Shown piece by piece: positions 23,194 to 30,690 of a stretch of 31,666 nt of DNA. Under the pieces are notes generated by a model that saw nothing but the letters and a program-made list of their open reading frames with translations, was not told the DNA's origin and ran no database searches. The position numbers were made by a program, and so were the translations under genes. Within the stretch, counting starts at the first letter, position 1; each line of letters opens with the position of its first letter. The DNA comes from JAMXLO01 sp041487355 (GTDB taxonomy: Bacteria; Pseudomonadota; Alphaproteobacteria; Acetobacterales; Acetobacteraceae): the NCBI GenBank assembly GCA_041487355.1, contig JBGPND010000041.1:1-31666 (forward strand), written 5' to 3'.

Positions 23194-24393
23194 GTGGATT
23201 TTCAGCTCACCGACGAGCAAGAACGCCTGCAGCAACGCTGCCTGGAGCTGGCAGCCGACTTTGCCACCCGCTCGTCCGACCACGACCGCGAAGCATCGCA
23301 CCCGACCGAGAATTACGACCGCCTCCGCCAGGAGGGGTTTCTCGAACTCACCATCCCGAAATCATGGGGCGGATCGGGCGCCAGCTTCCTGGATCATACG
23401 ATCGCCTACGAAGCCCTGGGCCAGGGCTGTCCGTCCACCGCGCTCTCATTCAACATGCATGCCTCCGTCGTCATGCCGGTGTTGGAAAGCGCCGAGGTCA
23501 CCAGCGAAACCAAACAGCGTGTGGCAGACCTCGTGGTGCGGCAGCGCAAGCTGATCGGCGGGAATTTTTCCGAGCCCAACACCACGTCACTGATCGGCGA
23601 GCGTCCGCTGAGTGTGCGGGCGCGTCCGGTGGACGGCGGTTACAGCATCACCGGGCGGAAGATGTTCGCCTCGATGCTGGAAGCCGCCGACTACGTCATG
23701 GTGCTTACTTATCCCGACACGGCGACGAGCCCGTTTGCCGGGATGCTGCTGCTCGTGCCGCGAGGGGCAGAGGGGCGGCGTGTCAACGCCAACTGGAACA
23801 CGCTCGGCATGCGCGCGACCCGCAGTGACTCGCTGATCCTGGAGGACTGCCGGGTGCCGGCGAGCGCGGTTCTCTTCCAGTCCGATGACATCAGACCATT
23901 TCGGCACGCTTATCTGAATTGGTTCTGGGGCTCGTATACCGCGGTCTACCTCGGGGTGGCCGTCGCAGCTTACAACGAGATGCTGAAGGTGATGAAGGCG
24001 CGCCAGCCGCAGGGCTACGCGCAATCACTGGCTTATCATCCGGATGTGCGCCGCCACGTGGCGGAGATGAGCGTCGATCTGGAAGCGGCGCGGCTCATCA
24101 CGTATCGGTCCGCCTGGCTCAGCGACACGCAGGGGCCGACGCCGGAAACCACGGCGGCGCTCTACCGCGCGAAATACATGGTGGGCGAAGCGGTGAGCCG
24201 CATTACCCGCGCGGCGCTGACCCTGGGTGGTGCGCACGGGATCTTCAAGGGCTCGCGCCTGGAGCAACTGTTCCGCGATGGCGCGCTGGCGCCGATCCAG
24301 CCGCCGGCGGCGGATTTCTGCCTATGGAACATGGGTCTGTACGAGCTGAATCTCGATCCGACGGATATGCTGCCACCGCTCAAGCCGGGTTAG
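23194..24393 (+). CDS. Acyl-CoA dehydrogenase family protein, atypical active site
   Basis: 399 aa, GTG start at 23194 with GAGGA 10-14 nt upstream. The full three-domain fold is present: N-terminal helices (DFQLTDEQERLQQRCLELAADF), FAD/substrate beta domain (GNFSEPNTTS in place of the usual MTEPxAGSD, then WNTLGMRATRSDSLILEDCRVP), and the C-terminal helical domain (LTLGGAHGIFKGSRLEQLFRDGALAPIQPPAADFC). The usual catalytic Glu in the IYEGT region is not there; IQPP occupies it. Members with M/I-xPP variants exist, so this may be a non-dehydrogenating flavoenzyme or one with a different base. The substrate is unknown. Confidence 0.88.
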   Translation: MDFQLTDEQERLQQRCLELAADFATRSSDHDREASHPTENYDRLRQEGFLELTIPKSWGGSGASFLDHTIAYEALGQGCPSTALSFNMHASVVMPVLESAEVTSETKQRVADLVVRQRKLIGGNFSEPNTTSLIGERPLSVRARPVDGGYSITGRKMFASMLEAADYVMVLTYPDTATSPFAGMLLLVPRGAEGRRVNANWNTLGMRATRSDSLILEDCRVPASAVLFQSDDIRPFRHAYLNWFWGSYTAVYLGVAVAAYNEMLKVMKARQPQGYAQSLAYHPDVRRHVAEMSVDLEAARLITYRSAWLSDTQGPTPETTAALYRAKYMVGEAVSRITRAALTLGGAHGIFKGSRLEQLFRDGALAPIQPPAADFCLWNMGLYELNLDPTDMLPPLKPG

Positions 24394-24432
24394 CGTTGTG
24401 CCAGAGTTCGGTCCGCGTCATTGTCATCTCTG

Positions 24433-24750
24433 TCACGCAACAGCCGCAAGGCCGTTGCGTGCGACGAGGGCCAGCAGCTTCAGAAACGCACCTTGCGGGT
24501 GCTTCTCGCCACGCTCCCATTGGCTGACAAGGCCGGTCGTCACGTTCAGATAGCGGGCGAACACCGCCTGACTCGCGCCCTCGCGCTCGCGCAGCGCACG
24601 AATCTCTTCGGGCCGGAGTGGCTTGACCGGCGTCAGGCATGCCTCGCCGAATTTGCGCATGGTGCGCTTGTCCATCAGACCCGCTTCATGCAGGTCCTCG
24701 GCTGTCTCATGGATCGCCGCCATCACGCGGCTGCGGTACTGCTTGGCCAT
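24433..24750 (-). CDS. HigA-like Xre antitoxin (orphan)
   Basis: 105 aa from ATG 24750. An N-terminal MAKQYRSRVMAAIHETAEDLHEAGLMDKRTMRKF segment leads to a helix-turn-helix (RALREREGASQAVFARYLNVTTGLVSQWERGEKHPQG). This is the antitoxin/transcription-regulator family encoded just downstream of RelE/HigB-type toxins, overlapping the toxin gene. The overlap is preserved here: a toxin C-terminal reading frame runs to 24707, but the toxin itself is broken. The antitoxin looks complete, so it may persist as an orphan regulator. Confidence 0.88.
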   Translation of the reverse strand: MAKQYRSRVMAAIHETAEDLHEAGLMDKRTMRKFGEACLTPVKPLRPEEIRALREREGASQAVFARYLNVTTGLVSQWERGEKHPQGAFLKLLALVARNGLAAVA

Positions 24751-24832
24751 TGGTCACCTCGATCAGTGCACCATGTTCGATCGCTTGCATGATTTCGTCG
24801 TCGCTGTAATACCAAATCGCGTTGGTGCTGAC
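24707..24832 (-). pseudogene. HigB/RelE-type toxin, C-terminal remnant
   Basis: An open frame (TNAIWYYSDDEIMQAIEHGALIEV...) overlaps the antitoxin start by 44 bp and ends with TGA at 24707-24709. The YSDDEIMQAIEHGALIEV segment resembles the C-terminus of RelE/HigB-like toxins coupled to this antitoxin type. There is no start codon; a TGA at 24833-24835 precedes it. The rest of the toxin lies, in part, beyond a palindromic repeat (see 24976-25056). Assignment is by pattern and context. Confidence 0.55.
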
Positions 24833-24874
24833 TCATACCACTGTTGAGACGATCGGCGCATCGCCATGCCTTCA

Positions 24875-24956
24875 CCGTCATGGCCGGGCTTGTCCCGGCC
24901 ATCCGTCGCGGCACCGGTGCTGGTACGGATGGCCGGGACAAACCCGGCCATGACGG
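24875..24956. repeat. REP-like palindrome splitting the toxin gene
   Basis: Arms 24875-24906 and 24925-24956 pair over 32 bp with one mismatch; the 18-nt loop carries another small dyad (GGCACCGGTGC). Each arm contains a shorter palindrome (TGGCCGGG...CCCGGCCA). The TCATGGCCGGG...CCCGGCCATCC motif is typical of repeated intergenic palindromes in alphaproteobacteria. A diverged relative lies at 29258-29397. Confidence 0.85.
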
Positions 24957-24975
24957 CAGGGGTAGGGCCGATGGG

Positions 24976-25056
24976 TCATCTCTCTCGAGAAATGGTATAA
25001 ATGAAAACGGCGCGTTCGCTGGTCTGGAAGAGAATAATCGTGCGAATGCCACCTGA
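24976..25056 (-). pseudogene. HigB/RelE-type toxin, central remnant
   Basis: 27 codons read SGGIRTIILFQTSERAVFIY and then TISRER-stop. The GG-[FI]-RT-[IL]...ERAVF-[IF] pattern is the conserved central strand pair of RelE/HigB-like toxins partnered by this antitoxin family. Upstream sequence is lost because metX ends at 25073; downstream is the palindrome at 24875-24956. About 20-25 residues normally between this strand and the C-terminal piece are missing. Confidence 0.5.
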
Positions 25057-25072
25057 CCGCAGCGCTCGCCGC

Positions 25073-26233
25073 CTACCTTGCCAGCCCCGCATGCACCGCG
25101 CAGCCCGCCAGGAACCCCGCCAACGTGCGATGGAAATCCGGTTCGTCCAGCAGAAACGCGTCGTGCCCCTTGTCGGACGGGATCTCCACGAATGACACAT
25201 TGGCCCCCGCGCGGTTCAGCGCGCGGGCGATCGTGCGGCTCTCGGCCGTGGGAAACAGCCAGTCGGAGGTGAACGAAACCAGCAGGAACCGCGTCTTCGT
25301 GCCGCGGAACGCGTTCGCCAGATCGCCGTCGTAATCGGCGGTCAGATCGAAATAGTCCATCGCCCGCGTGATCGTCAGATACGAATTGGCGTCGAAGCGC
25401 TGCACGAAGGTGCTGCCCTGGTGGCGCAGATAGCTCTCCACCTCGAACATCTCGCCGAACAGGTGGATCGCCTCGCTCGGATCCTTCGGTGCGTTCTGCA
25501 GCCGCCGGCCGAATTTCCGCGTCAGCGCCTGCTCGGACAGATACGTGATGTGCGCGCACATCCGCGCCACGGCAAGCCCGCGCGCGGGGATGCGGTCGGT
25601 CTGCCAGTAGCGGCCGCCCTGCCAGTCCGGATCGGCGAAGATCGCCTGCCGGCCGACTTCGTGGAACGCGATGTTCTGCGCCGAATGGTAGGCGGCGCTG
25701 GCGATCGGCAGGGCGGCGAACACCGCGTCCGGGTAGCTCGCCACCCATTGCAGCACCTGCATCCCGCCCATCGAGCCGCCGAGCACCGCGAACAGCCGCG
25801 TGATCCCCAGATGATCGATCAGCCGCTTCTGCGCGCGAACCATGTCGTGGATCGTCACCGGCGGGAAATCTGTGCCCCACAGCCCGTCGCCATCCTCGCG
25901 CAGGCTGCGCGGGCCGGTGGAGCCCATGCAGCCGCCCAGCACATTGGCGCAGATGACGAAGTAGCGATCGGTGTCGACCGGCTTGCCGGGCCCTACCACC
26001 AGGTCCCACCAGCCCTCCTTGCCGGTGACTGGGTGGCGCTCAGCGACATACTGATCGCCGGTCAGCGCATGACACACCAGCACCGCGTTGGAGCGCTGGG
26101 CATTCAGCGTACCATACGTGCGGTAGGCGACGGTGAGCCGCTTCAGGCGCGCGCCGCAGTCCAGCGCCAACCCGTCCTCGAACGTGACGTATGGCGTGTG
26201 CTCGACGGCGGCGAGAGTGGCTGACGTATCCAT
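25073..26233 (-). CDS. metX: Homoserine O-acetyltransferase (MetX)
   Basis: 386 aa from ATG 26233 (MDTSATLAAVEHTPYVTFEDGLALDCG); a longer start at 26299 is less likely. Alpha/beta-hydrolase fold: AVLVCHALTGDQYV, GCMGSTGP, nucleophile S154 in LGGSMGGMQVLQW, the acid in LVSFTSDWLFPT and the His in SDKGHDAFLLDEP. It acylates homoserine for methionine synthesis (acetyl- or succinyl-CoA cannot be told by eye). The usual downstream partner metW is absent; instead a toxin remnant begins 17 bp after the stop. The 110-bp divergent region to the chorismate mutase gene shows no SAM riboswitch that I can recognise. Confidence 0.95.
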   Translation of the reverse strand: MDTSATLAAVEHTPYVTFEDGLALDCGARLKRLTVAYRTYGTLNAQRSNAVLVCHALTGDQYVAERHPVTGKEGWWDLVVGPGKPVDTDRYFVICANVLGGCMGSTGPRSLREDGDGLWGTDFPPVTIHDMVRAQKRLIDHLGITRLFAVLGGSMGGMQVLQWVASYPDAVFAALPIASAAYHSAQNIAFHEVGRQAIFADPDWQGGRYWQTDRIPARGLAVARMCAHITYLSEQALTRKFGRRLQNAPKDPSEAIHLFGEMFEVESYLRHQGSTFVQRFDANSYLTITRAMDYFDLTADYDGDLANAFRGTKTRFLLVSFTSDWLFPTAESRTIARALNRAGANVSFVEIPSDKGHDAFLLDEPDFHRTLAGFLAGCAVHAGLAR

Positions 26234-26343
26234 CCCGGCATGTGCATAGGCGGGGGCCGCCGCCCTCGCAACCCTCCGGCCACCGGCCACTGTTTGCATG
26301 CCAGCCCGCTTCGGCTATCTGTTCCGGCCCCCTTCCGGCCAGA

Positions 26344-27264
26344 ATGATGTCCAGTCCCGCACGCATCGACACGCCGCCCGCACCCGCCCCCAAGGCGGAG
26401 GACCCGCCACCGCCGCAGGATGGCTGGCCTGGCGGGCTCCCCGCGCTGCGCGCCGAGCTGGATCGCCTCGATGACCAGTTGCACGACGGGCTGATGCAGC
26501 GCGCCCTGGTGGTGGAGCAGGTGGCGGAGGCCGGGAAGCGCGGGGCCTTCCGTCCGGGACGTGAGGCTTCGATCATCCGACGCCTGCTGCGGCGTCACAG
26601 CGGAGGACTTCCGGCACAAGCGCTGGTCCGCATCTGGCGTGAGCTGCTGGCGGGAACCACGGCGATGCAGGGTCCGTTCACTGTCGCCGTGTGCGAGGCC
26701 GATGCAGGCGCTGGCTTCACCCAGGCGGCGCGCGAGCATTTCGGTGCGCTGACGCCGCTGCGCGTGTATCGCAGCCCGGCGCAGGCGATGGCCGAGGTGA
26801 GCGGCGGCAGTGCCTCGGTTGCCGTGCTGCCCTACCCTTCGGAAACCGAGACACCGCGCGACGCCTGGTGGACCGCGCTGCTGCAGAAAGACGAACCGCG
26901 CATCTACGTGGTGGCTCGGCTGCCGTTCTGGACGCGCCGCGCCGAGGGGGCCCCGAACGCCCAGTCCCTGGTAATCGCCGCCATCGCGCCCGACGCCAGC
27001 GAGCGCGACCGCTCCCTGCTCGGTCTCGAGGTGGACCGCGGCGTAAGCCGGGCACGGCTGACCCAGGCGCTGATCGCCGCCGGCCTGCCGCCTGGCTCGG
27101 TGATCCTGCGGCGTGACAATGGCGCGCAGGTGGCGCACGCCCTGGTCGAGGTCGATGGCCACGTGACCGACGATGACCCGAGGCTGGCGGGGATCGACGC
27201 AGCCCTGCGCCGGCCGGTCGTGCTCGGCGCCTATGCCATTCCGGAAGATGGAGGCGCGGCATGA
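26344..27264 (+). CDS. Chorismate mutase fused to a prephenate-dehydratase-like domain
   Basis: 306 aa from ATG 26344 or 26347. An AroQ-type chorismate mutase domain (about residues 38-115: LPALRAELDRLDDQLHDGLMQRALVVEQVAEAGKR, RPGREASIIRRLL) converts chorismate to prephenate. The remaining ~190 aa has prephenate-dehydratase-like layout (FTQAAREHFG, YRSPAQAMAEVSGGSASVAVLPYP) and an ACT-like tail. The dehydratase TRF catalytic motif is missing: the corresponding strand reads RIYVVARLPF. So phenylalanine-branch activity is doubtful and the domain may be regulatory. A Pro-rich N-terminal linker is present. Its stop overlaps the hisC start (ATGA). Confidence 0.85.
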   Translation: MMSSPARIDTPPAPAPKAEDPPPPQDGWPGGLPALRAELDRLDDQLHDGLMQRALVVEQVAEAGKRGAFRPGREASIIRRLLRRHSGGLPAQALVRIWRELLAGTTAMQGPFTVAVCEADAGAGFTQAAREHFGALTPLRVYRSPAQAMAEVSGGSASVAVLPYPSETETPRDAWWTALLQKDEPRIYVVARLPFWTRRAEGAPNAQSLVIAAIAPDASERDRSLLGLEVDRGVSRARLTQALIAAGLPPGSVILRRDNGAQVAHALVEVDGHVTDDDPRLAGIDAALRRPVVLGAYAIPEDGGAA

Positions 27265-28358
27265 GCGCTCCCCGCCCGCGTCCCGAGATTCTCGACATCT
27301 CTCCGTATGTCGGCGGCGAGTCGACCCTGCCTGGCGTCAACCGGGTGCTGAAGCTGTCGTCCAACGAGGGCGCGTTCGGCGTGCCGCCCGGCGCGCAGGA
27401 AGCCTATGCGAAGCTGGGCGGCGAACTGCATCGCTATCCGGACGGCGACGCGACCGAATTGCGCCGCGCGATCGGCGCTCGGTTCAAGCTGGATCCCGCG
27501 CGCATCGTGTGCGGCGCGGGGTCGGATGACCTGATTTACCAGTTATGCCTCGCCTATGGCGGTCCGGGGCGCGATATCGTCATGAGCGAGCACGGGTTTG
27601 CGATTTATCAGATCGCGGGCACCTACGCCGGCAGCCGCGTGATCAAGACGCGCGAGCGCAACCTGACCGCCGATGTGGATGCCATGCTGGCGGCGGTGTC
27701 GCCGGCGACGCGGCTGATGTTTCTCGCCAATCCGAACAATCCCACCGGCAGCATGCTGCCCCACGCCGAGGTGGCGCGGCTGCGTGCCGGGCTGCCGCCG
27801 GAGGTGCTGCTGGTGCTCGACGCGGCCTACGCCGAGTATGTCGAGCGGCCGGACTACGATCCGGGCGTCCGGCTGGTGGATGCCGCCGACAACACGGTGA
27901 TGACGCGGACCTTCTCGAAGATCTTCGGGCTGGGCGGCATGCGCATCGGTTGGGCCTACGCGCCGCCCGCGGTGGTCGACGTGCTGAACCGGGTGCGCGC
28001 GCCGTTCAACGTGTCGATCGCGGCGCAGGCAGCGGCGATCGCCGCGCTGGCCGAGCCGGGCTGGGTGGAGAAGGGCCGGGCGCACAATGCCGAATATCGG
28101 CCGAAGCTCGCGGCGGGCTTGCAGGCGGCGGGGATCAAGGTGTGGCCGTCCGAGGGCAACTTCGTGCTGGCCGACTTCGCCACGCCGGAGCGCGCCAAGA
28201 CGGCCGATGCTTTCCTGCGCAGCCGTGGCGTGATCGTCCGGCCGGTGGGCGGCTACGGCCTGCCGCAGTGCCTGCGCATCACGGTCGGCACCGCCGAGGA
28301 GGTCGGCATCGTCATCGACACGCTGACGGAATTTGCGCGCCCCCCGGGTCATGCCTGA
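27261..28358 (+). CDS. hisC: Histidinol-phosphate / aromatic aminotransferase
   Basis: 365 aa, ATG 27261 overlapping the previous stop. Fold-type I PLP enzyme: NRVLKLSSNEGAFGVPPGA, RIVCGAGSDDLIYQL, MFLANPNNPTGSM, LVLDAAYAEYV and the Schiff-base Lys in TRTFSKIFGLGGMRIGW. HisC proteins in this gene order (as in Zymomonas and relatives) also transaminate aromatic keto acids, so it probably serves both histidine and tyrosine/phenylalanine synthesis. Position between chorismate mutase and prephenate dehydrogenase supports the aromatic role. Confidence 0.95.
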   Translation: MSAPRPRPEILDISPYVGGESTLPGVNRVLKLSSNEGAFGVPPGAQEAYAKLGGELHRYPDGDATELRRAIGARFKLDPARIVCGAGSDDLIYQLCLAYGGPGRDIVMSEHGFAIYQIAGTYAGSRVIKTRERNLTADVDAMLAAVSPATRLMFLANPNNPTGSMLPHAEVARLRAGLPPEVLLVLDAAYAEYVERPDYDPGVRLVDAADNTVMTRTFSKIFGLGGMRIGWAYAPPAVVDVLNRVRAPFNVSIAAQAAAIAALAEPGWVEKGRAHNAEYRPKLAAGLQAAGIKVWPSEGNFVLADFATPERAKTADAFLRSRGVIVRPVGGYGLPQCLRITVGTAEEVGIVIDTLTEFARPPGHA

Positions 28359-29238
28359 GCCCCTTTTCAAGCGCCTGGCGCTGATCGGCATCGGCCTGAT
28401 CGGCAGCTCCGTCGCCCGCATCGCGCGGGAACGCGGCGATCTCGCCGGCGAGGTCGTGGTGAATGCGCGGACCGTGAAGACGCTCGACCGGGTGCGCGAA
28501 CTGGGCTTCGCCGACCGGGTGGAAGCGGACGCCGGGCGCGCGGTGGCAGGCGCCGACTGCGTCATGCTGTGCGCCCCGGTGGGCGCCTTTGCCGACATCG
28601 CCGCCGCGATCGCGCCGCATCTGGCCGAGGGCGCCATTCTGACCGATGTTGGCTCCACCAAGCAGTCGGTGATCCGCGATGTCGGGCCCCTGGTGCCGGC
28701 CGGGGTGCATTTCGTCCCCGCGCATCCGGTGGCGGGCACCGAGTATTCCGGGCCGGATGCGGGGTTCGTCACTCTGTTCGCGGGCCGCTGGACCCTGCTG
28801 ACGCCGCCGCCCGGCACGGACGAGGCCGCGGTGGCGAAGGTCGAGGAGCTGTGGCGGCGCTGCAGCTCCATGGTGCAGCGCATGGAGCCCGGCCATCACG
28901 ACCGCGTCCTGGCGATCGTCTCGCATCTGCCGCACCTGATCGCCTTTACCATCTGCGGCACCGCCGACGATCTGGCCGACGAGAGCCGCCAGGAGGTGCT
29001 GCGGTTCGCCGCCTCGGGTTTTCGGGATTTTACCCGCATCGCCGCGTCCGACCCGGTGATGTGGCGCGACATCTTCCTCAACAACCGCGAGGCGCTGCTG
29101 GAGATGCTGGCACGCTTCATGGAGGACGCGCAGGCGATGTCGCGCGCGGTGCGCTGGGGCGACGCGGCGTATATCGAGGACATGGTCGAGCGCGGCCGGA
29201 AGATCCGCCGCAGCCTGATCGAGCTGAAGCAGGCGTAG
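28351..29238 (+). CDS. tyrC: Prephenate/arogenate (cyclohexadienyl) dehydrogenase
   Basis: 295 aa from ATG 28351, overlapping hisC by 8 bp. NAD(P)-binding LALIGIGLIGSSVARIAR near the N-terminus, then MLCAPVGAFADI, TDVGSTKQSV, FVPAHPVAGTEYSGPDAG (substrate-binding His) and the helical dimerisation domain ending GRKIRRSLIELKQA. It oxidatively decarboxylates prephenate (or arogenate) in tyrosine synthesis. No C-terminal ACT domain, so feedback control may lie in the fused chorismate mutase protein. Confidence 0.93.
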   Translation: MPEPLFKRLALIGIGLIGSSVARIARERGDLAGEVVVNARTVKTLDRVRELGFADRVEADAGRAVAGADCVMLCAPVGAFADIAAAIAPHLAEGAILTDVGSTKQSVIRDVGPLVPAGVHFVPAHPVAGTEYSGPDAGFVTLFAGRWTLLTPPPGTDEAAVAKVEELWRRCSSMVQRMEPGHHDRVLAIVSHLPHLIAFTICGTADDLADESRQEVLRFAASGFRDFTRIAASDPVMWRDIFLNNREALLEMLARFMEDAQAMSRAVRWGDAAYIEDMVERGRKIRRSLIELKQA

Positions 29239-29257
29239 GGGCGGGGCCGCTCCCCCT

Positions 29258-29397
29258 CGTCATGACGGGGCTTGGCCCCGCCATCCACGTCTTGCGCGCT
29301 ACAAGAAAAGACGTGGATTGGGAGCCGAAGGCGCCCAATGGGCCGGAGCCTGTCCTCAGGCTGGCGTTCGGCCCGACCCGTGGCCCGCCATGACGAA
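29258..29397. repeat. Degenerate REP-like palindromic element
   Basis: The left end (CGTCATGACGGGGCTTGGCC...) and right end (...GTGGCCCGCCATGACG) are related inverted ends, and an inner 11-bp perfect dyad sits at 29283-29293 / 29308-29318. The layout resembles the palindrome at 24875-24956 but has diverged. It starts 19 bp after the tyrC stop. Confidence 0.65.
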
Positions 29398-29439
29398 AAA
29401 TGCGCGAACGGGTGCGGTGTGCATGAGCCGTACCCTTGG

Positions 29440-29539
29440 GACGCCATGCCCACGAATGGTACACCGCGGCACGGCGCCGCATCCCGCGATCGTGCACGAC
29501 GCGGGTACCGTGGGAGGTACACGTCGTGGGCACGGCGTC
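29440..29539. repeat. Long imperfect inverted repeat / stem-loop
   Basis: Arms 29440-29455 and 29524-29539 match at 15 of 16 positions in inverted orientation, and the 68-nt interior has its own dyad (CCCGCG/CGCGGG, about 29483-29505) and two GGTAC-containing boxes (about 29458 and 29505). Not read as a gene. It could be a small non-autonomous element, a structured RNA or a relic; no terminal duplications seen. Confidence 0.55.
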
Positions 29540-29701
29540 CGGCGGAATCGCCGGCATTGGGCGCGGATTTGGAATGAGTGGGGCCAATCCGGGCCGTCGA
29601 CCGCGTGTCCTCCGGTTCGCCCTGCGTGTTGGTGCCGCGGCTGTGCGGGAACCGCCGGCCTGGCACCGTGGGACGGCGCGCTGGCCCTGGCGCGGCGCGG
29701 C

Positions 29702-30055
29702 ATGTCGCTGCTGCGGGCAAAGCGGGCGATGGAGGAGATGGTCGCGATCGGGCGTAGCTTCGTCGTTCCGCCGATGGTGGAGGATGCGGCGGCGCTCGCC
29801 GAGGAGCTGGCGCAGGCGGGGACTGAAGCGGCGCCGGCGCAGCCACCTCGGACGGTGGACGTGCGCGCCCTGCGGCGGCGGCTCGGGCTGAGCCGTGAGC
29901 AGTTCGCGGTGCGGTTCGGCCTCGAGGTCGAGACGGTGCGGAACTGGGAGATGGGGCGGCGGCAGCCGGACACCACGGCGCGAAGCTATCTGCAGGCGAT
30001 CGCCAACGACCCCGAGCAGGTTGAGCGGGCCTACGCGCCGACGCCTGGGGCGTAG
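29702..30055 (+). CDS. Xre/HigA-like helix-turn-helix protein, N-terminus uncertain
   Basis: 117 aa if started at ATG 29702 (MSLLRAKRAMEEMVAIG). The C-terminal helix-turn-helix is clear: LRRRLGLSREQFAVRFGLEVETVRNWEMGRRQPDTTARSYLQAI. The N-terminal MVEDAAALAEELAQAG region resembles antitoxin families in which a further strand/helix (..DGALALARRG) precedes this Met; that stretch is in frame upstream of 29702 (about 29672-29701) but no good start precedes it, so the original N-terminus may be lost. Thirty bp upstream of a PIN-domain gene. Confidence 0.7.
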   Translation: MSLLRAKRAMEEMVAIGRSFVVPPMVEDAAALAEELAQAGTEAAPAQPPRTVDVRALRRRLGLSREQFAVRFGLEVETVRNWEMGRRQPDTTARSYLQAIANDPEQVERAYAPTPGA

Positions 30056-30085
30056 GGAGACGGCCTCGGACGGAGCGGAGCAAGC

Positions 30086-30502
30086 GTGGGCCGGGCACTG
30101 GCACCGCTTGCCTTCTGCCGCCCGGCTGGCGGCAAAGGCGACACACGCGCCGTGCGGGCGGAGCGGGCCGAAAAGCTCATCGGCGATGGCGGCATCATCA
30201 GCGTCCAGGTGCTGAATGAGGTCACCAGCGTGGCCCGTCGCAGGATGGGCCTGTCATGGGCGGAGACGCGTGCGTTCCTTGCCGTGATTCGTGGCCTGCT
30301 GCCGGTCCGGCCCATCACGATCGAAATTTTCGAAGCTGGACTCGTGTTGGCCGAGCGCTACGGTCTGTCGATCTACGACGCCATGATCGCCGCCTCGGCG
30401 CTGCATGCCGAGTGCGATACGCTCTGGTCCGACGACGTGCGGGATGGGATCGTGCTCGATGACCGGCTCCGCATCGTCAATCCGTTTCGAGCGGTGGGTT
30501 GA
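30086..30502 (+). pseudogene. PIN-domain (VapC-like) gene lacking the N-terminal strand
   Basis: 138 codons from GTG 30086. The body is a good PIN match: AEKLIGDGGIISVQVLNEVTSVARR (E45), LAERYGLSIYDAMIAASALHAECDTLWSDDVRDG (D98, D116/D117) and DDRLRIVNPF. The first PIN strand, normally FLDTNVLLY with an essential Asp, is replaced by MGRALAPLAFCRPAGGKG, and no frame nearby restores it. One of four metal-binding acids is therefore missing and the ribonuclease is probably dead. It could be an insertion/deletion relic. Confidence 0.65.
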
Positions 30503-30690
30503 CCACGAACCGGAAGACGAAGGGCGCGTGGCTCCTGTCGGCGGGTGGCCCGGGGCCGCCACTCAGGACTTTGCTTCTGACTGTAGGGAAGTTGGGGCTC
30601 AGGTCGTCAGCTAGCCATTGACGCCAGTCGAGTGAGCGACGTACTAATTTCGTGTCCGCAGCGTAGCGCAGTAGGAAGGATAGGCCGATT
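30503..30690. other. Gene-free spacer with weak promoter candidate
   Basis: No coding potential seen. A TTGACG box (30618-30623) with TACTAA 18 nt later (30642-30647) is a weak sigma70-like candidate for the ATPase gene, which is then followed by AGGAAGGA (about 30671) before GTG 30691. Confidence 0.3.

Noticed and set aside
26234..26343. SAM riboswitch upstream of metX
   Set aside because: No SAM-II or related core was recognised in this 110-bp region.
27543..28883. 446-codon frame antisense to hisC/tyrC
   Set aside because: No recognisable motifs; both sense genes are complete.
29318..29701. N-terminal extension of the HTH gene to 29318
   Set aside because: It reads through a repeat and the stem-loop and has random-looking composition; start placed at 29702.
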